This document shows positions 41,302 through 51,800 of a DNA stretch of 64,000 bases, piece after piece. Each line of letters opens with the position of its first letter. The first letter of the stretch is position 1. The translations under genes and the position numbers were made by a program. Below the pieces are notes generated by a model that saw only the letters and a list, made by a program, of their open reading frames with translations, did not search any database and was not told the origin of the DNA. The DNA comes from UMGS882 sp045598975. Its GTDB lineage: Bacteria > Bacillota > Clostridia > Oscillospirales > CAG-382. The DNA lies in the NCBI GenBank assembly GCA_045598975.1, contig JAZRVE010000099.1, positions 1-64,000 of the forward strand, read 5' to 3'.

Positions 41302-41330
41302 ATTATACCGTACGAAACGCGGATTGTCAA
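41302..41330 (-). promoter_or_regulatory. Consensus promoter for rpsU
   Basis: On the minus strand TTGACA (41330-41325) and TATAAT (41307-41302) are 17 bases apart, a perfect consensus in both boxes. Confidence 0.85.
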
Positions 41331-41371
41331 GACGAAATTTCATATAATTATGAATTTATTGTAAAATCGTC

Positions 41372-43762
41372 TCACCGCACCACGATGTTGATGAGCTTGT
41401 CCGGCACGAAGATCTCCTTGACGACGGTCTTGCCGTCGAGAAGCTTTGCGAATTTCTCGTTTTCCTTCACTAATGTGAGCGCCGCATCCTTGTCCGTTCC
41501 GGCGGGCATGACGAGCGTGCCCTTGAATTTGCCGCAGAGCTGGACGGCGACCTCGACGGTGGCGTCCACCGTCTTTGCGGGATCGAAGGACGGCCATGCG
41601 GCAAGGGAGGCAAAATCATCATGTCCGAGCACGGTGTGCCACAGCTCCTCGCAGAGGTGCGGGGCAAACGGGCAGAGCAGACGGGTGAGTATGTCCAGCT
41701 CGTCCTTTGTCAGCGTACCGGCGTCGTAGATATCGTTGAGAAGCGACATCATGGCGGCGATGGCGGTGTTGAACTTCATATCCTCGATGTCCTGCGACAC
41801 CTTCTTGATGGTCTTGTGTAAGGAGGAGGTGAGAGCGGGTGTTTCGCCGGTGCCGGATACAAGCTCGGTAAGTCCCGCAAAGCGTTCGAGAAACCGCTTG
41901 CACCCGCGGACACTGCTGTCGTTCCACGGAGCGGCGGAGGCGTAATCGCCCATGAATAAGGTATAAACGCGAAGCACGTCGGCACCATATTCGTCCACGA
42001 CGTCGAGCGGGTCGATGACGTTGCCTTTGGATTTGCTCATCTTTTCGCCGTCGGGCCCCAAAATGAGTCCCTGCGCGGTGCGCTTTGCATACGGCTCGGC
42101 ACACGGGACGATGCCGTTGTCATATAAGAAATGGTGCCAGAAGCGCGAATAGATCATGTGGCGGGTAACGTGCTCCATGCCGCCGTTGTACCAGTCGACC
42201 GGCATCCAGTATTTGAGGTTTTCCTCCGACGCGAGCGCCTCGTCATTGTGCGGATCGACGTAGCGCAGGAAGTACCACGACGAGCCTGCCCACTGCGGCA
42301 TGGTGTCGGTCTCGCGCTTGGCTTTCCCGCCGCACTTGGGACAGGTGCAGTTGACGAAGGAGTCGATCTTGGCGAGCGGGCTTTCGCCGCCTTCACCGGG
42401 CGCAAAATTTTCCATATCCGGCAGTTTCAGCGGCAGTTCCTCATACGGAACGCCCACCATGCCGCACTTGGGGCAGTGGACGATCGGGATGGGCTCGCCC
42501 CAGTAGCGCTGGCGGTTGAACGCCCAGTCCTTCATTTTGTACTGCACGCCCTTTTCCTTTAAGTAAGCGAGCATGGTGTCGATCGCCTGCTTCTTGGAGG
42601 ATATACCGTCGAGGAAGCCGGAGTTGACGCATTCGCCCTCACCGGTGTAGGCTTCGACCGAGACGTCGCCGCCCTTGATGACCTCGATGATGTCGATGCC
42701 GAATTTCTTGGCAAAGGCATAGTCGCGTTCGTCGTGCGCCGGGACGGCCATAATGGCGCCCGTTCCGTAGCTCATCATGACGTAGTCGGAAATGTACAGC
42801 GGGATCTCCTTGCCGTTGGCGGGGTTGACGGCGCAAAGCCCTTCGATGCGTACGCCCGTTTTGTCCTTGACGAGCTGGGTGCGCTCGAATTCCGTCTTCT
42901 TGGCACATTCTTCCTTGTAGGCGTCAAGAGCGGCGATGTTGGCGATGCGGTCGCGGTATTTTTCGATGAGGGGATGCTCGGGCGCGATGACCATGAAGGT
43001 GACGCCGAACATGGTGTCACAGCGGGTGGTGTAAATGCGCAGAACGTCGTCCGTTCCGGCGATGCCGAAGTTGACAAAAGCGCCCTCCGAGCGACCGATC
43101 CAGTTTTGCTGCATGAGCTTGACGTTGGGCAGGTAATCGACCTCTTCCAGCCCGTTCAACAGCTTGTCGGCGTATTCGGTGATGCGTAAGTACCACACGT
43201 CCTTGGATTTCTGCACGATGTCGCTGTGGCAGATGTCGCACTTGCCGCCCTGGGAGTCCTCGTTGGAAAGGACGACCTTGCAGTGCGGGCAGTAGTTGAC
43301 GAGCGTGGTGGCACGGAAGACGAGCCCGGCGTCAAACATTTTGCGGAAGATCCACTGCGTCCACTTGTAGTAGCCCTCTTCGGTGGTGTCGATGACACGC
43401 GACCAGTCGAAGGAGAACCCGACGCGCTTCAACTGTTCGGAAAAGCGCTTGATGTTGGTGTCGGTGACGGCACGCGGGTGGATACCGGTCTTGATGGCGT
43501 AGTTTTCTGTGGGAAGTCCGTAGGCGTCAAAGCCGATGGGGAACAGCACGTTGTAGCCCTGCATCCGGCGCTTGCGGCTGATGACTTCCAGCCCCGAATA
43601 CGCCTTGATGTGCCCGACGTGCATACCCGCACCGCTCGGGTAGGGAAACTCGACGAGCCCGTAGAATTTCGGCTTTGTGTGATCGTCGGAAGCCCGGAAG
43701 ATCTGCTCTTTTTCCCAGGCGTCCTGCCATTTTTTCTCAATTTCTTTGCATTCGTATTTCAT
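41372..43762 (-). CDS. leuS: Leucyl-tRNA synthetase
   Basis: This 796-residue class I synthetase carries the HIGH motif as HVGH (48-51) in PYPSGAGMHVGH and the KMSKS motif in full. The CP1 editing domain (about 220-400) includes a typical specificity segment near TRCDTMFGVTF, and a zinc-like knuckle is seen at CPHC/CDIC near 157-177. It charges tRNA-Leu and edits wrongly loaded norvaline or isoleucine. The length is slightly short for the bacterial family but all parts are present. The start follows GGGAAAGGATAAATCAGT. No T-box leader is visible; rsfS lies only 35 bases upstream. Confidence 0.97.
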   Translation of the reverse strand: MKYECKEIEKKWQDAWEKEQIFRASDDHTKPKFYGLVEFPYPSGAGMHVGHIKAYSGLEVISRKRRMQGYNVLFPIGFDAYGLPTENYAIKTGIHPRAVTDTNIKRFSEQLKRVGFSFDWSRVIDTTEEGYYKWTQWIFRKMFDAGLVFRATTLVNYCPHCKVVLSNEDSQGGKCDICHSDIVQKSKDVWYLRITEYADKLLNGLEEVDYLPNVKLMQQNWIGRSEGAFVNFGIAGTDDVLRIYTTRCDTMFGVTFMVIAPEHPLIEKYRDRIANIAALDAYKEECAKKTEFERTQLVKDKTGVRIEGLCAVNPANGKEIPLYISDYVMMSYGTGAIMAVPAHDERDYAFAKKFGIDIIEVIKGGDVSVEAYTGEGECVNSGFLDGISSKKQAIDTMLAYLKEKGVQYKMKDWAFNRQRYWGEPIPIVHCPKCGMVGVPYEELPLKLPDMENFAPGEGGESPLAKIDSFVNCTCPKCGGKAKRETDTMPQWAGSSWYFLRYVDPHNDEALASEENLKYWMPVDWYNGGMEHVTRHMIYSRFWHHFLYDNGIVPCAEPYAKRTAQGLILGPDGEKMSKSKGNVIDPLDVVDEYGADVLRVYTLFMGDYASAAPWNDSSVRGCKRFLERFAGLTELVSGTGETPALTSSLHKTIKKVSQDIEDMKFNTAIAAMMSLLNDIYDAGTLTKDELDILTRLLCPFAPHLCEELWHTVLGHDDFASLAAWPSFDPAKTVDATVEVAVQLCGKFKGTLVMPAGTDKDAALTLVKENEKFAKLLDGKTVVKEIFVPDKLINIVVR

Positions 43763-43797
43763 ACTGATTTATCCTTTCCCGCATGCGCGGTGTATAC

Positions 43798-44169
43798 TTA
43801 TGCCTGCTTGTCATCGGGCGTGAAGGGCACTTCCTCGCATTCCGCCCAGAGCTTGTCAAGATTGTAAAACTCGCGTGACTGCGGGTTGAAGACGTGTACG
43901 ATGACGCATCCGTAGTCGAGCAGTACCCAGTTGCCGAGCCCGCGTCCTTCGATGTTGGCGGGGGAAAGCCCGGATTCGGTCGAGAGCTTGTATTCCACCT
44001 CGTCCGCGAGGGCGTTGACCTGCGTGCGGCTCGTTCCGCCGGCGATGACGAAGTAATCGGCGATGACGGTCTTTTCCTCCACGCGAAGGAGCTTGATGTC
44101 AAAAGCCTTTTTGCTGTCGAGTATCTGTGCGATGCGTTCCGCGAGTGCTTTGGCGTCGATATGATCCAT
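43798..44169 (-). CDS. rsfS: Ribosomal silencing factor RsfS
   Basis: This 123-residue protein has the family pattern VIADYFVIAGGTSRTQV near 35-51 and GNWVLLDYGCVIVHVF near 78-93. It binds ribosomal protein L14 and blocks subunit joining in starved cells. The ATG at 44169 follows AGAAAGGAACAAAC. It lies in the conserved clostridial order nadD, yqeK, LCP, rsfS, leuS. Confidence 0.95.
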   Translation of the reverse strand: MDHIDAKALAERIAQILDSKKAFDIKLLRVEEKTVIADYFVIAGGTSRTQVNALADEVEYKLSTESGLSPANIEGRGLGNWVLLDYGCVIVHVFNPQSREFYNLDKLWAECEEVPFTPDDKQA

Positions 44170-44191
44170 GTTTGTTCCTTTCTGCTTGTAT

Positions 44192-45553
44192 TCAGCGCAT
44201 GAAGCCGAGGTCCGGCTGGGTTTCGGTAATATCGGCGGCGGTGAGAGGGGCGGTGCTGGTGTCGCCGGCGGCGATCTCAACGGCGTAGAAATAGCGCTCG
44301 TCGAGGTCTGTCGTATACTTGTTGAGATAGGTGTTGACGTACTGCATCATGGTCGCTTTGTCGATGGAGTAATAGGAGATGTCGTTCTTGTACTTGGCGG
44401 AGCCGGGCATGGTGAGCATGACGACCTCGTCCATTTTGACATCGAGGGCGTTTGTGACAAAGTACAGGATGTCGGAGACGGAAAGATTGGTTTCGAGATT
44501 CTTTGACAGCTCGGTCGCCATATCGTTGAGATTCAGGATGCCGTCGAGGCTGAGGACCTTTTTGATAAACGCCGTCATGAAGATTTTCTGGGCGTCGATG
44601 CGGGCGATGTCGGCGGCGGCGTAGCCGTAGCGGAAGCGGATGAAGCCCTCGGCGTCCTTGCCGTTAAGGTGCTTGTTGCCCTTCTTGATGTGGATGTGCA
44701 GGTCCTGATAGGGGTCGTCGTAGTCCATGTCCTCCTGGACGTAGACGTCGACGCCGCCGATGGCGTCCACGATGTTGACGAAGCCGTCAAGATTGAGCCG
44801 CGCGTAAAAATCGACGGGCGTGCCGAAGGAGTTGGACAGCAGGGCACAGAGATATTTGATGGCAAAAGCGGATTTGACCTGATAGAGGATCTCCGTTTTC
44901 TTTTCGGGGGTGGAGGCGAGATAATTCTTCACGAAAGCGAGATCGACGTCGAGGAACGACTCATCGAGCAGTGCCTGAATATCGGTGTCGGTAGCGCCGG
45001 AGGACGATTTGATGATCCGGTCGAACTCCGATTCCGCGAAGCTTCCCGCGTGACCGAGCGCGGAATTGATCTTACAGCCGTAGCCGTTCGAGGCGGCGAA
45101 GTTTTTCGGAGAAAGCGAGCCGTCCTCGTCGAAATACAGCTTGTTGCTCAAAGTAACGTAGGTGTCGCGCGGGATCTGCATGAGCGAGCAGGTCTTTTCG
45201 GCGACGTCGTACCGGGCGATCATGATGACGTCGGATAGCCATTCCTTGCGGTCGCATCCGATGACGAGGAAGGTGTAGCAGTTGTTTTTGCGTGTCAGAA
45301 GCGGTTCCGCGGCGCTCGTTCCTTCGGGTGTCTCGGGTACGTATTCCGGGGAGACGACGTCGGGCAGGTCCTCGTTGATGGTGGGACGGTAGATGTTTTT
45401 ATAGTAAACAACGGTCCCGAAGACGGCGATGAGAAGGACGCAGATGATGATGAACAGGGTGAGAAGCACCTTCTGCCAGGTGGCGAAGCCGCGTTTGCGC
45501 TGACGGTTTAGCTGGAATTCGGAAGTGGTGGAAAGATCATTTTTGTGGGACAT
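44192..45553 (-). CDS. LytR-CpsA-Psr family cell-wall glycopolymer ligase
   Basis: This 453-residue protein has a cytoplasmic tail, one membrane helix (about 26-49) and an extracellular LCP domain. Key LCP residues are seen in IPRDTYV near 126-132 and in the RFRYGYAAADIARIDAQ segment near 305-321. The domain has a large insertion (about 135-230). LCP enzymes move undecaprenyl-linked teichoic acids or capsule onto peptidoglycan. The start at 45553 follows GAGGTATCTGAAA and overlaps the yqeK end by 17 bases. Confidence 0.92.
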   Translation of the reverse strand: MSHKNDLSTTSEFQLNRQRKRGFATWQKVLLTLFIIICVLLIAVFGTVVYYKNIYRPTINEDLPDVVSPEYVPETPEGTSAAEPLLTRKNNCYTFLVIGCDRKEWLSDVIMIARYDVAEKTCSLMQIPRDTYVTLSNKLYFDEDGSLSPKNFAASNGYGCKINSALGHAGSFAESEFDRIIKSSSGATDTDIQALLDESFLDVDLAFVKNYLASTPEKKTEILYQVKSAFAIKYLCALLSNSFGTPVDFYARLNLDGFVNIVDAIGGVDVYVQEDMDYDDPYQDLHIHIKKGNKHLNGKDAEGFIRFRYGYAAADIARIDAQKIFMTAFIKKVLSLDGILNLNDMATELSKNLETNLSVSDILYFVTNALDVKMDEVVMLTMPGSAKYKNDISYYSIDKATMMQYVNTYLNKYTTDLDERYFYAVEIAAGDTSTAPLTAADITETQPDLGFMR

Positions 45554-46256
45554 TTTCAGATACCTCGTTGCTGTTTGACAGTATTTGCGAAAGAATGTTG
45601 TTGCGGGCGTTCAGCGTGGCGGGATCGATGAGACGGCGGGTATCGACAAGATGCTTTAAGGTGTCATCGAGGCTCATGAGAACGGTGCGGTTCAAAACGT
45701 TTACGTTGCCGGGAGAACCGTGCTTTAACGAGCCGTGCAGGAAATCCCGTGCGGCGCGGCAGGTCTCGTAGGTGCGTAAGGGTTCGGTGTAATCGGCGAC
45801 AAACAGGATTTTGTCGAGAAGCGACATCTCTTCGCCGCCGGTCGTGTGCCGGAAGATTGCCGAGAAGACGGCATCGTTGACGGCGTATTTCTCGCGGGCA
45901 AAGTGAGCGCCGGTGAAGGCGTGCAGAACGGCGGATGAGGTGAAAGCGTTCACGGGAACGCCGTAGTGCGCGCATAGGGTACGCTGTTCTTCATCGGTGC
46001 GCTGTTTGGTGCAGTCGTGAAGGAGTGCGGCGGCGCTGACGTCGTTTTCGGTAAAGGCGGTGTCCGTGCAGGCTTTCACGTCATGCGCGGACGTGCCGGA
46101 CGCGCCGGAAGACAGGAAAAAATCCGCGATCCAAAGGGCTTCTTTTTCCACGGAATACGTGTGTTCCAGACGTTTTCCCGAAATAAGGGAGGGAAGCTCG
46201 GCGCGTATCCTGCCTATGAGAGAGGGATCGGTGGGCGTGTTCACAAAGTAGGACAT
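45537..46256 (-). CDS. yqeK: YqeK-type HD-domain Ap4A hydrolase
   Basis: This 239-residue protein has the HD metal ligands in RLEHTYSV (near 29-36), ALLHDCTK (near 77-84), HAFTGAHFA and LFVADYTEP. YqeK hydrolyses diadenosine tetraphosphate to two ADP. Residues about 48-70 form an insertion relative to shorter family members. The ATG at 46256 has AAAGG directly against it, which is too close. A GTG at 46244 has better spacing and may be the real start. It is coupled with nadD upstream (7-base gap) and LCP downstream. Confidence 0.88.
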   Translation of the reverse strand: MSYFVNTPTDPSLIGRIRAELPSLISGKRLEHTYSVEKEALWIADFFLSSGASGTSAHDVKACTDTAFTENDVSAAALLHDCTKQRTDEEQRTLCAHYGVPVNAFTSSAVLHAFTGAHFAREKYAVNDAVFSAIFRHTTGGEEMSLLDKILFVADYTEPLRTYETCRAARDFLHGSLKHGSPGNVNVLNRTVLMSLDDTLKHLVDTRRLIDPATLNARNNILSQILSNSNEVSENVPQK

Positions 46257-46263
46257 CCTTTCG

Positions 46264-46887
46264 TCAGTTCAGATGATATAAATGACGGCTCTTACAGTAG
46301 GCAAGCACCTTTTCGTCGAGCTGTCCGTCCGTATCGGCAAACGTCCCGCTTTCCGCAAGAGAGTCGCGTAGGGACGTGCTCGAAACGTCGAGCGGTCTTT
46401 CCGTTAAAACCGTAACGTCGGCGCCGCAGGTGTCTTTCAGAAAAGCGGCTCGTTCCCGTAACGGCGCGAGTTCGTTTTCGTGCCGTGCCATGGTGAATAA
46501 GCGGCAGCAGCGCATGAGCTCGTCCGCGTTTTTCCACGTGTCGAAGGAAAAGAGCATATCGCTTCCCACACAGAGGGAAAGTCGACTGAGCGAAAAAACT
46601 TCGAGCAGATGCCGCACGGTGAGATAGGTATAGCTTTTCCCGCCCTGCGTGATTTCATAATCGGACACGGTGTAGTTGACGCCGTTTTGCCCGAGCGGGA
46701 GAAACGCGAGACGCGTCATGGCGAGCCTGTCCTCGGCGGACGTGTCGGATGACGCCTTGTGCGGCGGCAGGTAGGACGGCATGACGATGAGCAGATCGAC
46801 GCCGGAAGCTTCGTAGAACAAAGAGGCAAGGCGCGTATGTCCGCTGTGCGGCGGGTCGAAGGTGCCGCCGAAAAGCCCGACGGTCAT
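46264..46887 (-). CDS. nadD: Nicotinate-nucleotide adenylyltransferase
   Basis: This 207-residue nucleotidyltransferase begins with GLFGGTFDPPHSGH (residues 4-17), whose HxGH makes the ATP site, and ends its active site with VSSTSLRD near 168, the ISSTxxR motif. It makes deamido-NAD from nicotinate mononucleotide and ATP. The start overlaps the yhbY stop by ATGA. Confidence 0.95.
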   Translation of the reverse strand: MTVGLFGGTFDPPHSGHTRLASLFYEASGVDLLIVMPSYLPPHKASSDTSAEDRLAMTRLAFLPLGQNGVNYTVSDYEITQGGKSYTYLTVRHLLEVFSLSRLSLCVGSDMLFSFDTWKNADELMRCCRLFTMARHENELAPLRERAAFLKDTCGADVTVLTERPLDVSSTSLRDSLAESGTFADTDGQLDEKVLAYCKSRHLYHLN

Positions 46888-47213
46888 GCTTTTTTGCGGG
46901 GCGCGGCAGGCAGTTCGATCTTGCGGTTTTCCGCGTGGCTCGCCTGCTTGAAAAAGACGATGCGCCGCCCGATGATCTGCACGCTCTGACAGCCGAGCGC
47001 TTCACAGATACGCGGGGCGAGCTCCTTTGCGGAGACGTCCGCTGTTTCGAGCAGACTGATCTTGATAAGCTCCCGTGCTTCGAGAGCGTCGCCGATCTGT
47101 TTGAGAAAGTTGTCGGAAAGCCCGTCTTTTCCGTATTGGAAGATGGCGGGAAGGGTGTTGGCGAGACCGCGCAGATAGGCGCGTTCGCCGGAGGTAAGAG
47201 CGGTGTAGGACAT
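46884..47213 (-). CDS. yhbY: CRM-domain RNA-binding protein YhbY
   Basis: This 109-residue protein is a single CRM domain with the family segments LRGLAN near 15, YGKDGLSDNFLKQI near 27-40 and GRRIVFFKQA near 82-91. It binds pre-50S ribosomes and assists assembly. The start at 47213 follows GAAAGGAACAGACC. Its stop overlaps the nadD start. Confidence 0.93.
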   Translation of the reverse strand: MSYTALTSGERAYLRGLANTLPAIFQYGKDGLSDNFLKQIGDALEARELIKISLLETADVSAKELAPRICEALGCQSVQIIGRRIVFFKQASHAENRKIELPAAPRKKA

Positions 47214-47239
47214 GGTCTGTTCCTTTCGTGTTTACCGTA

Positions 47240-47854
47240 TCAGACGGTAATAATCGGTAAAAGTTCCTTTTGAATGGCACGGATGGCGCACGAACGGTGG
47301 CTGATCTCGTTTTTTTCCGCCTCCGTCGTTTCGCCGAAGGTGCGCCCGTATCTTTCCACGAAAAACACCGGATCGTAGCCGAAGCCGCTTTCTCCGTGCC
47401 GCTCGCGGGTGATGCGTCCTTCGCAGACGCCGCGCACGACGATCTCTTTCCCATCCGGGAAAACGAGCGCCATCGCGCAGACAAAACGCGCGGTGCGCTG
47501 ATCGTCCGGCGTGTTTTTCAATTCTTCAAGCAGTTTGTCCACGTTTTCCGCGTCGGTGGCGTTGTGCCCGTTTTGCGAAGCGTAACGCGCCGAATAGATG
47601 CCGGGCGCACCGCCTAAGGCGTCGACGCACAGCCCCGAGTCGTCGGCAAGGGCGGGAAGCGAGGTCGCGCGGCAGACGGTACGCGCCTTGATGAGGGCGT
47701 TTTCTTCAAACGTTGCGCCGTTTTCCTCGATGTCTCCCGTAAAGCCGACGGAGCGCATCCCGACAAGCTCTATGCCGTCCGATGCCAGCATGATCCGGAT
47801 TTCCTTGATTTTATGCGCGTTGCCCGTGGCAACGGCGATGCGAAGCTTTTTCAC
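47240..47854 (-). CDS. rdgB: RdgB/HAM1-type XTP/dITP pyrophosphatase
   Basis: This 204-residue protein starts with VATGNAHKIKEI near 8-19 and has FEENALIKA and ALADDSGLCVDAL near 50-80, then GFGYDPVFF near 157. It cleaves non-canonical purine triphosphates (ITP, XTP, dITP) before they enter nucleic acids. The start is GTG at 47854, overlapping the ftsY stop as GTGA. Confidence 0.95.
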   Translation of the reverse strand: MKKLRIAVATGNAHKIKEIRIMLASDGIELVGMRSVGFTGDIEENGATFEENALIKARTVCRATSLPALADDSGLCVDALGGAPGIYSARYASQNGHNATDAENVDKLLEELKNTPDDQRTARFVCAMALVFPDGKEIVVRGVCEGRITRERHGESGFGYDPVFFVERYGRTFGETTEAEKNEISHRSCAIRAIQKELLPIITV

Positions 47855-48777
47855 AGCGCACCGCCTTCCTTCGCGGCAAAGAGCGCGGACACGAACTGCG
47901 TGCGGTCAAACGGCTGTAAATCGTCGATCTGTTCGCCGACGCCGATGAATTTGACGGGGATGCCGAGCTCCTTGCGGACGGAAATGACGATGCCGCCCTT
48001 GGCGGTGCCGTCGAGCTTGGTGAGGACGATGCCGGTGATGGGGCAGGATTGCGTGAATTCCTTTGCCTGACTGATGGCGTTCTGCCCGGTGACGGCGTCG
48101 AGCACGAGAAGCGTTTCGCGGTCGCTGTCCGGCAGTTCCCGGTCGAGCACCCGCCCGATCTTGGAAAGCTCGTCCATGAGGTTTTTCTTGATGTGGAGCC
48201 GTCCCGCCGTGTCGACGATGAGCACGTCGATGTGGTGGCTCTTGACGTAGGACGCGGCGTCGAAAACGACGGACGCGGGGTCGGAGCCCTCGGCATGCTT
48301 GATGATCGGCACGCCTACGCGGTCAGCCCAGATCTGTAACTGATCGACGGCGGCGGCGCGGAAGGTGTCGGCGGCGGCGAGTGCGACGGTTTTGCCGCTT
48401 GCTTTGAGCTGGTTTGCTATTTTGGCGATGGAGGTCGTCTTGCCCACGCCGTTGACGCCGATGACAAGGATGACGGCGGGGGAGGTGGTAAGACGGAGCG
48501 GCTCGTTTTCGCCGATGGTCTCTTCGAGAATGGCGATAAGCTCGTTCTTTGCCTCCTCCGGCTCGCTGATGCGCTTGTCGCGGATGGCGTCGCGAAGGCT
48601 CTCGATGACCGATTCGGTGACGGGTACGCCGACGTCGGAGGCGATGAGGATTTCTTCCAGCTCTTCGAGCATATCCTCGTCTACCTTGACGAAGCTTTTG
48701 AAGAGGGAATCGACCTGTCCGAAGACGGAATCCTTTGTTTTTTTCAGCCCGTCGAGTAATTTATCGAAAAATCCCAT
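47851..48777 (-). CDS. ftsY: Signal recognition particle receptor FtsY
   Basis: This 308-residue GTPase has a short N domain and the G-domain motifs GVNGVGKTTS near 106-115, AADTFRAAA, VDTAGR and TKLDGTAKGG. It docks SRP-ribosome complexes at the membrane. It lacks the long acidic A domain of enterobacterial FtsY, normal for Firmicutes. The start follows AGAAAGGAAAAAATC. It lies 25 bases after smc. Confidence 0.97.
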   Translation of the reverse strand: MGFFDKLLDGLKKTKDSVFGQVDSLFKSFVKVDEDMLEELEEILIASDVGVPVTESVIESLRDAIRDKRISEPEEAKNELIAILEETIGENEPLRLTTSPAVILVIGVNGVGKTTSIAKIANQLKASGKTVALAAADTFRAAAVDQLQIWADRVGVPIIKHAEGSDPASVVFDAASYVKSHHIDVLIVDTAGRLHIKKNLMDELSKIGRVLDRELPDSDRETLLVLDAVTGQNAISQAKEFTQSCPITGIVLTKLDGTAKGGIVISVRKELGIPVKFIGVGEQIDDLQPFDRTQFVSALFAAKEGGAL

Positions 48778-48802
48778 GATTTTTTCCTTTCTGAATTGGA
48801 TA

Positions 48803-51800
48803 TCACAGCTTGACGCCGGTCTTCTTTTCGACGTCGTCGATGTTGACCTTCAAGAAGGTGGAAACACCTTTTTCCTGCATGGTGACGCCGTACATGGTGT
48901 CGGCGACCTCCATGGTACCGCGGCGGTGGGTGATGACGATGAACTGCGTATCGGAATGCCGCTTGACGTAGGCGGCAAAACGGGCGACGTTGACGTCATC
49001 GAGCGCCGCTTCGATCTCGTCGAAGATGTAGAAGGGTGCGGGGTTGACTTCCAGAATGGCGAAATACAGCGCGATGGCGGTAAACGCCTGCTCGCCGCCG
49101 GAAAGCAGCGAGATGTTCTTGACCATCTTGCCGGGCGGCTGGACGTTGATCTCGATGCCGGATTCGAGGATGTTTTCGGGATCGGTGATGACGATGTCGG
49201 CGTGTCCGCCGCCGAATAATTCCGCGAAAACACGACCGAAGTTTGAGTTGATGCTCGTCACGGCCTGCTCGAAGAGCTTCTTCATGTCGGATTCCAGATG
49301 CCTGATGACGTTTTCAAGGCTCTTTTTGGCGCTTTCCAGATCGTTTATCTGTCCCGTCATGAAGTCGTAGCGTTCTTTGGTCTCCTTGTATTCGTCCACG
49401 GCACCCACGTTGATGGGACCGAGAGCGCGTATCTTCGCCTTGACGGAGGTAAGCTCCGACGCCGAAGAGGAGGTGGGCTCCGGCAGATGCAGTTCAAGTG
49501 CCGCGGTGAAGGTGAGGGCGTACTCCTCGAACAGCTTGGCGTTGAGCGTATCGTATTCGGCACGGCAGCCCGCGAGCGCCGCTTCGTTTCGCGTCATGAG
49601 CTCGAAGAACACCTCTTTGTCACGCAGAAGGTCTTTTTGCTCGTCGCGTTTGCCGGTCATGTCCGATTCCGCCTGCGTGGCGTTTGCGAGATATTCGGCA
49701 AGCTCCGTCTTTTTGCTTTCCCACAGGGCGGTCGTTTCGTCGAGGGCTTTTTTGTTTTCCTCGATGTCGAACGCGATGCCGGAGAGACGGTTTTCGATGG
49801 CGGTCAGTTCTTCGCGTAAGGCTTCGAGGCGCTTTTGCGTCTCGTTTATCTTCTTTTCGGATGCCTGTACCTCGGTCTGCGCGTTTTCCGCATCCTTTTC
49901 TGCGGAAACGAGCGTCACGCGGCACTGCGTCTGCTTTTCCCTTGCTTTTTGCAGCAGTTCGTACGCCGTGTCGGCAAGAGAATTGAGCTCGGCGTGCGCG
50001 TTTTGAAGCGATTGCGCTTGGGTCTCCGCTTCCAGCAGAGCCGCGGATAAGGCGGAGAGCGCCTGCTGTTTTTTCTGCTCGTCGAATTCGTCGAGCTGTC
50101 CGTTCAGTTCTTTTATGCGCTCGGAGCAGACGTCGATGTGCTCCTTGTGGAGCCGTGCGTCGTTCTCGCTGCGGTAGAGGGAGGCGTCGGCGCTTGCCAG
50201 ATCGTTGCGGAAGCTTTCGATGAATTCTTCGCTTTCGGCGATCGCCTGCCTGTTTTCTTCGATTTTTTCGTTGAGAAGCTTTGTTTTTTTGAGAATGTCA
50301 TCGATAGACGCCTGCAAGGACGCGATGTCGGCACCGCGGGAAAGGACGCCCGTCTTGAAGCCGGCGGAACCGCCGGTATACGAGCCGCCGGCGTTGACGA
50401 CCTGTCCGTCGAGCGTGACGACCTTGTAGCGGAAGGAATAGGCACGCGCGATGACGGAGGCACTGTCGATGTTGTCGGCGACGATGGTGCGCCCGAGCAG
50501 ATATTCGGCGATGGGACGGTATTTTTCGTCAAACGTCACAAGAGCGCTCGCGATCCCGATAAAACCGGGGTTGCGGTCGATGTGCGGCTCGGATAAAGGC
50601 CGTCCGGAGACCGACGTGAGCGGCAGGAAGGTGGCGCGTCCGGCGTTTGTCTGTTTGAGGAAGCGCATGGCGGCCTTGGCGTCGGCTTCCGTTTCGACGA
50701 TGATGTGGGAGACCGAGGCGCCGAGGGCGGTCTCGATGGCGGTGACGTATTCGCCGGCGACGGTGAGCCGCTTGGAGACGGGACCGCAGATACCGGTAAG
50801 CTCGCCCGCGTTCAGCACCGCCTTGACACTGCCCGGATAGCCCTCCATGAGCGCTTCCATCTTGGCGAGCGTCTCCTTGCGGTGGGTGTCGGCGGCAAAA
50901 GCGGCGGCGTATTCGTTCTTTTTCTGTAAATATTCGTCACGCTCTTTTACAAGCGTTTGCCGATTGTTCTTTTCTTCTTCCAGATCGCGGTTGATCTGCT
51001 CTTTTTCCGCTTGGGCTTCCGCCTTGCGCTTCAACGCCGCCTCGTGATAGGTGTAGGTCTGCTCCAACTCCTGCGTTGCCTTCTCGATTTCGGCAGACAA
51101 GAACGCCCTTCGCTCGGTCTCGTTCTTCTCAGAGCTTTTTTCGGCAGCTTCCCGGATTTTGAGCTCGGTCACTTTTTCGTTCTGACGGCGCAGAGCGTCC
51201 GAGCTCTGCTCGATGCGCGCTTCGGCGTCACGGTAGTCGTTTTCGGCTTTCTCGACGGCGGCGTCGGCGTTTTCCGCGGCACTTTTGGCGTCGGTAAGCG
51301 CTTTTTCCTTTTGCGCGGCAAGCGCTTCGGCGTCACGCTTTTCCTTTTCGAGCCGCACGCTTTCGGTGTCGGTCAGAAAGGCGATCTCGCCCTTTAAGGT
51401 GTTCTGCCGCTCGCTGTGGTGGGAAATGTCGTTTTCCGACAGCGAACGCAGGTTTTCGTAGTGGTTCTTTTTTTCTTCGAGCTCGGCGATCTCCGTGCGG
51501 GTACTTTCCGCTTTTTGAGCGAAAAACTGCTTTTTGTTGAACAGCCCGTCAAGCGCGGCCTCCAATAACTCTTCCTCGTGCTGTTTTTCCTCGTAGGAGG
51601 CTTTGGCGTCGCTGAATTTCTGTTCGAGCTCCGCCGCCTTGGTGTCGGACTGCGCTATTTTTTTGAGCCAGATCGAAACTTCCAGCTCTTTTTTGCGGTC
51701 GGCGAGTACGAGATATTTTTTCGCGTTTTCGGCGTCCTTTTCGAGAGGTCCCAGCCGCGAGGAGACTTCGCCGATGATGTCGGTCAGTCTGAGCAGGTTG

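Noticed and set aside
43763..43797. A T-box riboswitch in front of leuS
   Set aside because: Only 35 bases separate leuS from rsfS, with no room for a T-box or its terminator.
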